This document shows positions 7,976 through 16,119 of a stretch of 64,000 bases of DNA, piece by piece. The DNA is taken from assembly GCF_003260015.1 (NCBI RefSeq), contig NZ_QCXS01000002.1, positions 372,001 through 436,000 of the forward strand, read 5' to 3'. Positions within the stretch are counted from its first letter, which is position 1. Every line of letters begins with the position of its first letter. The notes under the pieces were generated by a model. The model saw only the letters and a program-made list of their open reading frames with translations. It searched no databases and was not told the origin of the DNA. The DNA is from Nakamurella deserti (GTDB taxonomy: Bacteria; Actinomycetota; Actinomycetes; Mycobacteriales; Nakamurellaceae). The translations under genes were made by a program, and so were the position numbers.

Positions 7976-9129
7976 GAGGTCCTCGTCCCTGTTGTCGGGG
8001 TCAGGGTGGGGGTCGGGGTGACGGCAGGGGCGGCCGCACCGGCGGTCGTGCCGGGCGTCGCGGGGCTGCTGCCGGAGAGCGGGGTGGCGGTCACCGGGGA
8101 GCCGGTCGAGGTGTCGCCGCCACCGGACCTCCCGCGCCTGAACAGGCCGGCGATCCAGGCCCGGGCCTGCGGCGACTGCATGATGCAGACCACGATGACC
8201 ACGCAGGCCTTGAACACGTCGGTGGTCCGCGGCGACACGGCGATGACGATGAAGTTGTCCATCGTCTCGATGATGAACGCGCCGATCAGCGTGCCGGCCA
8301 GCGAGAACCGGCCGCCGGCCAGGGATGTCCCGCCGATGACGACGGCGAGGATGGCGTCCAGCTCGATGAACAGGCCGATGGAGTTCGGGTCGGCCGACGT
8401 CGAGTTGGAGGTCAGCATCAACCCGGCCAGGCCGGCGCAGAGGCCCGCGAAGATGTAGACGATCCAGGTGATGGACCGCGACTGCACACCGGCCAGCCGG
8501 CTCGCCTCGGGGTTGACACCGACGGACTCGATCAGCGTGCCCAGGGCGGTGCGCCGGGTGAGCAGCGCGGTGATGCCGAAGATGGCGCCGGCGATGAGGA
8601 TGGAGAACGGCACCGACAGCCAGTAGCCGCCGCCGATGAGCTTGTAGGCGGGGGAGTTGTCGGGGTAGAGGATCTTCTCCCCGGTGATGACCTGGGCGAG
8701 GCCGCGGCCGGCGGTCATCAGCACCAGGGTGGCCACGATCGGCTGGATGCCCAGCACCGACACCAGGAAGCCGTTCCAGGCGCCGGCGACGACGGCCATC
8801 AGCAGCGCGACGCCGACGGCGGTGAGCACGACGGTGACCGAGCCGCGGTCGCCGGAGTCGATGATGTACATCGACGCCCAGGAACCGGAGATCGCCGCCA
8901 CCGCACCGACACTCAGGTCGATGCCGCGGGTGGCGATGACCAGCGTCATACCCAGCGCGACCAGGATGATCGGTGCGGCGCGGCGCAGGATGTCCACGAC
9001 CGGTCCGAACAGGTTGCCGTCGAGGACGGTGACGGAGAAGAACGAGTTGTTCGCGACGAAGTTCGCGACGAGCAGTGCGACGAGGACCAGCGCGGGCCAG
9101 ACCAGCCGGTTCGCGGTGAGCTTCTTCAT
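7972..9129 (-). CDS. Sugar ABC transporter permease (YtfT-like)
   Basis: This is the second permease of the importer, 385 residues. The N-terminal helix is VWPALVLVALLVANFVA, followed by GMTLVIATRGIDLSVGAVAAISG. FIELDAILAVVIGGTSLAGGRFSL near 270-295 is the family signature and coupling helix. The pairing of a YtfT-like and a YjfF-like permease with one double ATPase is the arrangement of the E. coli galactofuranose importer. The last 40 residues are an unusual Thr/Pro/Ala-rich cytoplasmic tail (TPTPTLTPTTGTRTS) without homologue. The gene overlaps its neighbours by 4 nt at both ends, which implies translational coupling in the operon. Confidence 0.9.
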   Translation of the reverse strand: MKKLTANRLVWPALVLVALLVANFVANNSFFSVTVLDGNLFGPVVDILRRAAPIILVALGMTLVIATRGIDLSVGAVAAISGSWASMYIIDSGDRGSVTVVLTAVGVALLMAVVAGAWNGFLVSVLGIQPIVATLVLMTAGRGLAQVITGEKILYPDNSPAYKLIGGGYWLSVPFSILIAGAIFGITALLTRRTALGTLIESVGVNPEASRLAGVQSRSITWIVYIFAGLCAGLAGLMLTSNSTSADPNSIGLFIELDAILAVVIGGTSLAGGRFSLAGTLIGAFIIETMDNFIVIAVSPRTTDVFKACVVIVVCIMQSPQARAWIAGLFRRGRSGGGDTSTGSPVTATPLSGSSPATPGTTAGAAAPAVTPTPTLTPTTGTRTS

Positions 9130-10709
9130 GCCGACACCTGCTGTCCGGCCGCGGCGGTGGTGGTGGGCGTCCCGGGGCCGTCGGGGGCATCCCCGGTGGC
9201 GGCGATCCGCTCCATGATGTCGTTGACGGTGACTCCCTCGTTGACGATGTCGGCGATCTTCACGCGGTCGCGCATGATGCCGATGCGGTGGGACAGTCGC
9301 AGCACCTCCTCCATCTCGGCGGAGATGTAGACGACGGCCATCCCGTCGTCGGACAGCGACGCGACGAGCTTCTGGATCTGCGCCTTGGCGCCGACGTCGA
9401 TGCCGCGGGTCGGCTCGTCCAGGATGAGCAGCCTGGGCTCGGTGATCAGCCAGCGGGCGAGCAGCACCTTCTGCTGGTTGCCGCCGGAAAGGTTGCGCAC
9501 CAGCGCGTCCGGGTTGGCCGGGCGGATGTCGAGGGCCTTGATGTACTTGTCGGCCAGCTCGTCCTGGGTGCGGCGGGGGATCTGCCGCAGCCAGCCGCGG
9601 GCCGACTGCATGGCCAGCACGATGTTGGCGCGCACCGACAGGTCGCCGATCAGCCCCTCCGCCTTGCGGTTCTCCGAGGCGAAGGCGATCTTGCGGTCCA
9701 GTGCCACGCGCGGGCTCTTCAGCTTCACCGGGGTGCCGCTGACGGCGGTGTCGCCGGCGTCGTTGCGGTCCGCGCCGTAGAGCAGCCGGGCGACCTCGGT
9801 GCGCCCGGAGCCCAGCAGACCGGCCAGGCCGTAGACCTCACCGGGGTGGATCTCCAGGTCGAAGGGCTGCACCGAGCCGCTGCGGCCGAGACCCTCGGCG
9901 GTGAGGAAGGCGCCACCTTCGACCCGGTCGCGGGCGTCGCGCTTGGTGCCGGCCTCGAGCTCCTCGAGCGCGGCGAAGTCCTTGCCGATCATCTTCGAGA
10001 TCAGCGAGATGCGGGGGAGCTCGGCGATCGGGTACTCGCCGACCAGCTCGCCGTTGCGCAGCACCGTGATCCGGTCCGAGATCTCGTAGATCTGGTCCAG
10101 GAAGTGCGAGACGAACAGCACGGCCACGCCGTTGTCGCGGACCCGCCGGATGATGGTGAAGAGCTCCGCGACCTCGCGGGCGTCCAGCGAGGAGGTCGGC
10201 TCGTCCAGCACCAGCACCGAGGCGTTGATGTCCACGGCGCGGGCGATGGCGACGAGCTGCTGCACCGCGATCGAGTGCGAGGCCAGCATCGACGACGGGT
10301 CGATGTCGAGGTTGAGCGAGGTGAGCACCGCGCGGGCCCGCTTGCGCATCGCGCGCCAGTCGATGAGGCCCAGCTTGCGGGGTTCACGGCCGAGCATGAT
10401 GTTCTCGGCGACGGTCAGGTTGGTGACCAGGTTGACCTCCTGGTAGACGGTGGCGATGCCCGCCGCCTGGGCCTGCGCCGGTCCGTTGAACGCGACCTCG
10501 GTGCCGCCCACCCGGATGGTGCCCGAGTCGATCGTGTACACACCGGTCAGGGCTTTGATCAGGGTCGACTTGCCCGCGCCGTTCTCACCCATGAGCGAGT
10601 GGACCTCGCCGGGGAACAGCCGGAACGCGACGTGCTGCAGTGCTTTGACGCCCGGGAACGAGATGCTGATGTCGTTCATCTCGACGATGGGTGTGCTGCT
10701 CGGCGTCAT
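9126..10709 (-). CDS. Sugar ABC transporter ATP-binding protein, two NBDs (YtfR/AraG-like)
   Basis: This is a 527-residue tandem ATPase that powers the importer from the cytoplasmic side. The first domain has Walker A GENGAGKST, Q-loop VYQEVNL, and Walker B with D-loop VLVLDEPTSSLD. The second has the degenerate Walker A GLLGSGRTE normal for this family, signature LSGGNQQK and Walker B LLILDEPTRGID. The start ATG at 10709 is preceded by AAAGG; the longer open frame upstream contains the intercistronic hairpins and is non-coding. A Pro/Thr/Ala-rich C-terminus follows the second domain. The gene lies 220 nt downstream of the binding-protein gene and probably shares its transcript. Confidence 0.92.
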   Translation of the reverse strand: MTPSSTPIVEMNDISISFPGVKALQHVAFRLFPGEVHSLMGENGAGKSTLIKALTGVYTIDSGTIRVGGTEVAFNGPAQAQAAGIATVYQEVNLVTNLTVAENIMLGREPRKLGLIDWRAMRKRARAVLTSLNLDIDPSSMLASHSIAVQQLVAIARAVDINASVLVLDEPTSSLDAREVAELFTIIRRVRDNGVAVLFVSHFLDQIYEISDRITVLRNGELVGEYPIAELPRISLISKMIGKDFAALEELEAGTKRDARDRVEGGAFLTAEGLGRSGSVQPFDLEIHPGEVYGLAGLLGSGRTEVARLLYGADRNDAGDTAVSGTPVKLKSPRVALDRKIAFASENRKAEGLIGDLSVRANIVLAMQSARGWLRQIPRRTQDELADKYIKALDIRPANPDALVRNLSGGNQQKVLLARWLITEPRLLILDEPTRGIDVGAKAQIQKLVASLSDDGMAVVYISAEMEEVLRLSHRIGIMRDRVKIADIVNEGVTVNDIMERIAATGDAPDGPGTPTTTAAAGQQVSA

Positions 10710-10800
10710 GGACGACCTTTCGTGGAGCCCGGATCCGGCTGAACCCGTTCTCGGTCGACGCCGGCCGGGTGGAGCGATCCTCGACGGGAGGAATGAGTCA

Positions 10801-10835
10801 CCTGCGCGCCACCGAGTCTGGCAGTGGCGCGCAGG
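10801..10835 (-). terminator. Intercistronic hairpin 1 after the sugar-binding protein gene
   Basis: A perfect 12-bp stem (10801-10812 with 10824-10835) closes an 11-nt loop. It lies between the binding-protein stop and the ATPase start and has no T-run. It may act as a partial terminator or as a 3'-end stabiliser that keeps binding-protein mRNA in excess. Confidence 0.55.
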
Positions 10836-10848
10836 CGGGTCCAGGGGA

Positions 10849-10876
10849 GAGGGCCGGACGGTCGCGTCCGGCCCTC
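10849..10876 (-). terminator. Intercistronic hairpin 2 after the sugar-binding protein gene
   Basis: A second perfect 12-bp stem (10849-10860 with 10865-10876) has a GTCG tetraloop and sits 13 nt from the first hairpin. It is nearest to the binding-protein stop, so it would be the first structure transcribed. The two hairpins together suggest attenuation of the ATPase and permease genes. Confidence 0.6.
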
Positions 10877-10929
10877 CCGTGGGTGCTACCTGCGGGAGCG
10901 GGTGGTGCCGACTTCCTGGTACGTGCTTC

Positions 10930-12057
10930 CTAGTACTTGCGGTCCGGCAGCGCGGCGGTGGCCTGCTCCTGGTCGAACTCACCCTCGATGGTGACGATGC
11001 GGGCCGGGATCTCCTGGTCGCTCAGCACGGCGCTGGCGGCCTGCATCAGCTGGTCACCCAGCAGCGGCGAGCACTCGACGATGTAGTTGATCTTGCCGGC
11101 GGACAGGGCTTCCATCCCGGCCTTGACGGCGTCGATGGTCACGATCTTGATGTCCTTGCCGGGCACCTTGCCGGCGGCTTCGATGGCCTCGATGGCGCCC
11201 AGGCCCATGTCGTCGTTGTGTGCGTAGACCAGGTCGATGTCGGGGTAGGTGGCCAGGAAGCCCTCCATGACCTTCTTGCCGCCGTCACGGGTGAAGTCGC
11301 CGGTCTGCGAGGCCAGGGTGGTGAACTTGGCGTCGGAGCCCAGGACGTTCTCCCAGCCGGTCTTGCGGTCGTTGGCCGGCGCGGAGCCCGTGGTGCCCTC
11401 GAGGACGACCATGTTGACGGCGTCGGCGTCGGCGAACTCGGTCTTGGCCCAGGTCGCGGCCTTCTCACCCTCGGCGATGAAGTCCGAGCCGATGAAGGTC
11501 TTGTACAGGCTGGGGTCGGCGGTGACCGAACGGTCGGTCAGGATGACCGGGATGTCGGCGTCGGCCGCTTCCTGCAGGACGGCGTCCCAGCCGGTCTCGA
11601 CGACCGGGGAGAAGGCGATGACGTCGACGCCCTGCGTGATGAAGGTCTTGATCGAGGCGATCTGCTTGGCCTGGTCACCCTCGGCGGAGGTGAACTGCAG
11701 GTCCACCTTGTTCGCCTCGGCGGCGGCCTTGATGGAGTCGGTGTTGGCCGAACGCCAGCCGGACTCCGAACCGACCTGGGCGAAGCCGAGGACGGCGCCG
11801 TCGAGGACGGCGGGGTCGACCGGAGGCAGCTCGCCCCCGGCGGCGGCGGGGGCGCTGCTCTCCGAGCCCGACGAGGACGCCGACGGCGCGGAGCTCGAGG
11901 CGGAGGACGAGCCGGCGGTGCTGCTCGCGCTGCTGCTCGCGCTGGTGGACGAGGGGGCCGACGAGCTGCTCGGGGCGGCGCTGTCGCTGCCGCCGCACGC
12001 GGCGAGGGTCAGGGCGACCGCCGCGATCGCGGCTGTCGTGAAGGTCTTCTTGAGCAC
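10930..12057 (-). CDS. Sugar-binding lipoprotein of the ABC importer (YtfQ-like)
   Basis: This is a 375-residue periplasmic-binding-protein-fold lipoprotein. The signal peptide ends in the lipobox LTLAAC with Cys21 as the lipidated residue. A roughly 50-residue Ser/Ala-rich tether (22-75) follows. The folded domain then begins with VLGFAQVGSESGWR, a segment typical of YtfQ galactofuranose-binding proteins. Conserved segments are EGDQAKQIASIKTFI, DVIAFSPVVETGWD, YAHNDDMGLGAIEAI and VTIDAVKAGMEA. The start GTG at 12057 has GGAGG 7 nt upstream. The protein should capture the sugar for the two permeases. Arabinose or an arabinofuranosyl sugar is inferred from the neighbouring catabolic genes. Confidence 0.92.
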   Translation of the reverse strand: MLKKTFTTAAIAAVALTLAACGGSDSAAPSSSSAPSSTSASSSASSTAGSSSASSSAPSASSSGSESSAPAAAGGELPPVDPAVLDGAVLGFAQVGSESGWRSANTDSIKAAAEANKVDLQFTSAEGDQAKQIASIKTFITQGVDVIAFSPVVETGWDAVLQEAADADIPVILTDRSVTADPSLYKTFIGSDFIAEGEKAATWAKTEFADADAVNMVVLEGTTGSAPANDRKTGWENVLGSDAKFTTLASQTGDFTRDGGKKVMEGFLATYPDIDLVYAHNDDMGLGAIEAIEAAGKVPGKDIKIVTIDAVKAGMEALSAGKINYIVECSPLLGDQLMQAASAVLSDQEIPARIVTIEGEFDQEQATAALPDRKY

Positions 12058-12244
12058 TGCAATCCTCCGACGCTGGTGGACCTGGTGGTAGTACGGGGAT
12101 ACCTGACGGGAGCTCGGACCGGGAGCTGTCGCGGATCGCCGACGCTGTCGGCGAGGGGCGAACGTGGTGCCGGTGGTCGACCTTCCGATCCGGGATCGCC
12201 TCGCGCTGTGACCGAGGGCGGGTCTCCTTCGACCTGCAGGGATA

Positions 12245-12273
12245 GTGTTAACGTTCACACCCAAGCGCGTCAA
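12245..12273 (-). promoter_or_regulatory. Promoter and LacI-type operator of the importer operon
   Basis: On the minus strand, TTGACG (12273-12268) is followed after 17 nt by TAACAC (12250-12245). A CG-centred near-palindrome, TGTTAACGTTCACA on the plus strand (12246-12259), covers the -10. The -35 and the next four bases (TTGACGCGCT) are identical to those before araB. The rest of this 357-nt gap holds a leader of about 180 nt with a small hairpin (12137-12153) and, towards 12415, the repressor's own upstream region. Confidence 0.75.
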
Positions 12274-12414
12274 GTGGCTGAGGTCACTTTTCGGACACGG
12301 CTCACCGGAGGACCGCTGGTGGTCGCGCGCCGGCATCCCGGCCCGCCGCTGGGACGCCGTCCCGGCCGGGACGTACATTCTGACGATCAGCCAACGGGAA
12401 GGGGGCCGTCGGAC

Positions 12415-13449
12415 GTGAACACCGACCAGCCGCTCGTGCGCCCCCGGGCGCCCGGCATGTACGACGTGGCCCGGGCGGCGGGTGTCTCGCACCAGACCGT
12501 GTCCCGGGTGCTCAACGCCCACCCCCGGGTCCGCGAGGAGACCCGGGCCCGGGTGCTCGCGGCCATCGAGGAGCTCGGGTACCGCCGCAACACCGCGGCC
12601 CGGGCGCTGGTGACCCGCCGTTCGGGCACCCTCGGGGTGGTCACCGCGCGCAGCGCCCTCTACGGGCCCACCAGCGTGATGCTCGCGCTCGAGGCCGCCG
12701 CCCGCGAGGCGGGGTACTACGTGTCGCTGGTCAGCCTGGCCGACACCTCGGCCGAGCAGATCCAGGCGGCGTTGGAGCACTTCCAGGACCAGAGTGTCGA
12801 GGGTGTCGTCATCATCGCCTCCACGCCGGACCTCGCCGACGACCGCCTGACGGCGGGGCTGCCGATGCCGGTCGTCACCATCTCCCCGCTGGCCGCTCCG
12901 CACGACGGCGTCTACGTGACCGCCGTCGACCACCTGCTCGGCGGCCGGATGGCGACCCGGCACCTCGTCGACCTCGGGCACCGCCGCCTCGCTTTCATCG
13001 GAGGGCCGGCCGACTCGCTGGACTCCACCGCCCGCCAGCGCGGGTGGGAGCTCGAGTCCGCCGCCGCCGGGTTGCCCGAGGGGCGGCTGCTGCGTGGCGA
13101 CTGGTCGGCCCAGTCCGGGTACGACGCCGGCCGGCAGCTCGTGCGGCGCGCACTGCCCGACGCCGTCTTCGCCGGTAACGACGAGATGGCCCTCGGGCTG
13201 CTGCTCGCCCTGCACGAGGCCGGATTCAGTGCGCCGCACGACATCTCGGTCGTCGGCTTCGACGACATCCCGGGAGCGGCGTTCTTCTCACCGCCCCTGA
13301 CCACCGTGCGCCAGGACTTCTCGTCGTTGGGCGTCGGCTGCATCGACCTGCTGTCGTCGGCCCTGCAGGGCCGCCCGGCGCTCGAGCCGGTGCTGGTGCC
13401 GCCGGAGCTCGTCGTGCGGGGGAGCACCGCGGCGCGCGCCGCCCGCTGA
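12415..13449 (+). CDS. LacI-family transcriptional repressor of the arabinose module
   Basis: This 344-residue regulator has an N-terminal LacI helix-turn-helix (MYDVARAAGVSHQTVSRVLN, about 13-32) and hinge helix (NTAARALVTRRSGTLGVV). The rest is a periplasmic-binding-protein-like effector domain with GVVIIAS, HLVDLGHRRLAFIGG, AVFAGNDEMALGLL and ISVVGFDDIPGAAFFSPPLTTVRQ split over 110-300. It is divergent from the importer and directly upstream of araB. CG-centred palindromes lie in both flanking promoters, so repression relieved by an arabinose-derived ligand is likely. I use GTG 12415, about 12 residues before the helix-turn-helix. The longer frame upstream is non-coding. Confidence 0.9.
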   Translation: MNTDQPLVRPRAPGMYDVARAAGVSHQTVSRVLNAHPRVREETRARVLAAIEELGYRRNTAARALVTRRSGTLGVVTARSALYGPTSVMLALEAAAREAGYYVSLVSLADTSAEQIQAALEHFQDQSVEGVVIIASTPDLADDRLTAGLPMPVVTISPLAAPHDGVYVTAVDHLLGGRMATRHLVDLGHRRLAFIGGPADSLDSTARQRGWELESAAAGLPEGRLLRGDWSAQSGYDAGRQLVRRALPDAVFAGNDEMALGLLLALHEAGFSAPHDISVVGFDDIPGAAFFSPPLTTVRQDFSSLGVGCIDLLSSALQGRPALEPVLVPPELVVRGSTAARAAR

Positions 13450-13502
13450 GCTCCGTCCCGGGTCCCGCGGTGGCGATCAGGGTGCCGTCCGTCCGGTGCC
13501 TC

Positions 13503-13531
13503 TTGACGCGCTGCTGTGTTAACGCTAACAA
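13503..13531 (+). promoter_or_regulatory. Promoter and LacI-type operator of araBDA
   Basis: TTGACG (13503-13508) is followed after 17 nt by TAACAA (13526-13531). The 14-bp near-palindrome TGTTAACGCTAACA (13517-13530) overlaps the -10. Bases 13503-13512 match the importer promoter exactly. Transcription should start near 13538, giving a leader of about 53 nt before araB. Confidence 0.78.
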
Positions 13532-13590
13532 TATGACCGCCGGGTGATCGGACAACAGCTCGACGCCGGGGAAGACAGGAGCAAGGCACA

Positions 13591-15345
13591 GTGGTCAACG
13601 CTGATCATGACGAAGCACTGGTGGTGGGTGTCGACTACGGCACCCTGTCCGGCCGGGCCGTCGTCGTCCGGGTGCGGGACGGGGCCGAACTCGGTTCCGC
13701 CGTGCACGAGTACACCCACGGTGTCGTCTCCGAGACACTGCCCGGCACCGGCGCGCCGCTGCCGCCGGAATGGGCGCTGCAGGTTCCGTCGGACTACACC
13801 GACGTGCTGAAGCAGGCCGTGCCCGCCGCCATCGCCGCGGCCGGCGTCGACCCGGCGCACGTCATCGGCATCGGCACCGACTTCACCGCCTGCACGATGG
13901 TGCCGACCACCGCCGACGGCACGCCGCTGTGCGACCTCCCCGAGTTCGCCGACCGCCCGCACGCCTACGTGAAGCTGTGGCGTCACCACGCCGCCCAGGG
14001 GCAGGCCGACCGCATCAACGCCCTGGCCCGCGAGCGCGGGGAGTCGTGGCTGCCGCGGTACGGCGGCTTCATCTCCTCCGAGTGGGAGTTCGCCAAGGGG
14101 CTGGAGCTGCTCGAGGACGACCCCGAGGTCTACGCCCGCACCGAGCGCTGGGTCGAGGCCGCCGACTGGATCATCTGGCAGCTGTCCGGCCGCTACGTCC
14201 GCAACGCCTGCACGGCGGGCTACAAGGGCATCCGCCAGGACGGTGCGTACCCGTCCCAGGGGTTCCTGGCCGCGCTCAACCCGGCCTTCGCCGGTTTCGT
14301 CGAGGACAAGCTCGACCAGCCCATCGGCCAGCTCGGCTCCGCCGCCGGGACGCTGACCGAGGAGGCGGCCGGCTGGACCGGTCTGCCCGCCGGGATCGCC
14401 GTGGCCGTGGGCAATGTCGATGCGCACGTGGCCGCACCCGCGGCGAACGCGATCGCGCCCGGACAGCTCGTCGCGATCATGGGCACGTCGACCTGCCACG
14501 TCATGAACGGCACCGGACTCGTCGAGGTCCCGGGGATGTGCGGCGTCGTCGACGGCGGCATCACCGCGGGGCTCTACGGCTACGAGGCCGGCCAGAGCGG
14601 CGTCGGTGACATCTTCGGCTGGTTCACCCGCACGGGGGTTCCCGCCGACTACGCGGAGGTCGCTGCCGCGCAGGGCGTCTCGATCCACGAGTACCTCACC
14701 GAGCTGGCCGCGCGGCAGGCCGTCGGCGAGCACGGCCTCATCGCGCTGGACTGGCACAGCGGCAACCGCTCGGTACTGGTCGACCACGAACTGTCGGGCC
14801 TGGTCGTCGGACAGACGTTGGCGACCAAACCCGAGGACACCTACCGCGCGCTGCTGGAGGCGACCGCCTTCGGCACCCGCACCATCATCGAGACCTTCAA
14901 CGCCGCCGGGGTTCCCGTGACGGAACTGGTCGTCGTCGGTGGTCTGATGAAGAACGCGCTGCTGATGCAGATCTACTCCGACGTGACGAACCTGCCGCTG
15001 TCGCTGGCGACCTCCACCCAGGGCCCGGCCCTCGGATCGGCCATCCACGCCGCCGTCGCCGCCGGTGCCTACCCGGACGTGCCCGCCGCCGCCGCGGTGA
15101 TGGGCAGCAAGTCCGACGCCGTCTACACCCCGAACCCGGACAACGCCGCCGCCTACGACGTGCTGTTCGCCGAGTACACCGCCCTGCACGACCACTTCGG
15201 CCGCGGCGGATCGTCGGTGATGCGCCGGCTCAAGGCCATCAAGCGGGACGCCGTGAGCCGCCGCCGGGCGGCCGGCGCCGGGGTCGCCGGCCCTCAGGTC
15301 GACGCCGCCCCGCCCGCCGACACCGAACAGGAAGCCTTCCAGTGA
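13591..15345 (+). CDS. araB: L-ribulokinase
   Basis: This FGGY-family kinase phosphorylates L-ribulose to L-ribulose 5-phosphate. Its 584 residues match the AraB subgroup. The N-terminal nucleotide-binding strand is VVGVDYGTLSGRAVVV, with IGIGTDFTACTMVP near 95-108, the substrate segment FISSEWEFAKGLELL near 155, VAIMGTSTCHVM near 295, and the C-terminal FGGY-type motif VVVGGLMKNALLMQIYSDVT. The start GTG at 13591 has AGGAG upstream. The stop overlaps the araD start by GTGA. The last 35 residues form a basic then acidic tail not needed in other AraB proteins. The gene is first in the catabolic operon and lies under the LacI-type operator. Confidence 0.95.
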   Translation: MVNADHDEALVVGVDYGTLSGRAVVVRVRDGAELGSAVHEYTHGVVSETLPGTGAPLPPEWALQVPSDYTDVLKQAVPAAIAAAGVDPAHVIGIGTDFTACTMVPTTADGTPLCDLPEFADRPHAYVKLWRHHAAQGQADRINALARERGESWLPRYGGFISSEWEFAKGLELLEDDPEVYARTERWVEAADWIIWQLSGRYVRNACTAGYKGIRQDGAYPSQGFLAALNPAFAGFVEDKLDQPIGQLGSAAGTLTEEAAGWTGLPAGIAVAVGNVDAHVAAPAANAIAPGQLVAIMGTSTCHVMNGTGLVEVPGMCGVVDGGITAGLYGYEAGQSGVGDIFGWFTRTGVPADYAEVAAAQGVSIHEYLTELAARQAVGEHGLIALDWHSGNRSVLVDHELSGLVVGQTLATKPEDTYRALLEATAFGTRTIIETFNAAGVPVTELVVVGGLMKNALLMQIYSDVTNLPLSLATSTQGPALGSAIHAAVAAGAYPDVPAAAAVMGSKSDAVYTPNPDNAAAYDVLFAEYTALHDHFGRGGSSVMRRLKAIKRDAVSRRRAAGAGVAGPQVDAAPPADTEQEAFQ

Positions 15346-16016
15346 GCCCGCTGAGCATCGCCGCCGAGATCACCCGCCTGCGGCGCGAGGTCAGCGACCT
15401 GCACGCCGAACTCACCCGCTACGACCTGGTCGTCTGGACCGCCGGCAACGTCTCCGCCCGGGTCCCGGGCGCCGACCTGCTGGTGGTCAAGCCGTCCGGG
15501 GTCGACTACAACGACCTGACGCCGGAGAACATGGTCGTCACCGACTTCGACGGCACCGTCGTCGAGGGCGACCACGCGCCGTCCTCCGACGCCGCCGCCG
15601 CCGGCTACGTCTACCGGCACATGGACCGGGTCGGTGGCGTCGTCCACACTCACTCCACGTTCGCCACCTCGTTCGCCGCCCGCCGCGAGCCCATCCCGTG
15701 CGTGCTGACGATGATGGCCGACGAGTTCGGCGGTGAGATCCCGGTCGGCCCGTTCGCCCTCATCGGCGACGACTCCATCGGCCGCGGCATCGTGGAGACG
15801 TTGCGGCACAGCCGTTCCAAGGCCGTCCTGATGGCCAACCACGGCCCGTTCACCGTCGGCGGGACCGCCCGCGCCGCGGTCAAGGCGGCCGCGATGTGCG
15901 AGGAGGTCGCCCGCACCGTGCACATGGCCCGCCAGGGTGGCGCCGTCCATCCGATCGACCAGACCGACATCGACGCGCTGTACGACCGCTACCAGAACGC
16001 GTACGGACAGCACTGA
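15342..16016 (+). CDS. araD: L-ribulose-5-phosphate 4-epimerase
   Basis: This enzyme converts L-ribulose 5-phosphate to D-xylulose 5-phosphate, the exit into the pentose phosphate pathway. The class II aldolase/epimerase fold is clear over 224 residues: [11 protein letters not shown] (phosphate loop), [24 protein letters not shown], and the zinc ligands in [12 protein letters not shown] plus the His of [11 protein letters not shown]. The GTG start overlaps the araB stop by GTGA, so the two are translationally coupled. A 103-nt gap separates it from araA, where I see nothing beyond the araA ribosome binding site. Confidence 0.93.
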   Translation: MSPLSIAAEITRLRREVSDLHAELTRYDLVVWTAGNVSARVPGADLLVVKPSGVDYNDLTPENMVVTDFDGTVVEGDHAPSSDAAAAGYVYRHMDRVGGVVHTHSTFATSFAARREPIPCVLTMMADEFGGEIPVGPFALIGDDSIGRGIVETLRHSRSKAVLMANHGPFTVGGTARAAVKAAAMCEEVARTVHMARQGGAVHPIDQTDIDALYDRYQNAYGQH

Positions 16017-16119
16017 CCCGACGGCACGACCCCCGACCGCGACCCGGACCTCCCGGCGGCCGCGTCACCCTCTGAGCAGATCCCCGTCTGCACCACCCCT
16101 CACAGCAAGGACGACGACG

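Noticed and set aside
10450-12414. Long 5' extension of the LacI-family regulator frame
   Set aside because: It runs antisense through the sugar-binding protein gene and its promoter. The helix-turn-helix begins just after GTG 12415.
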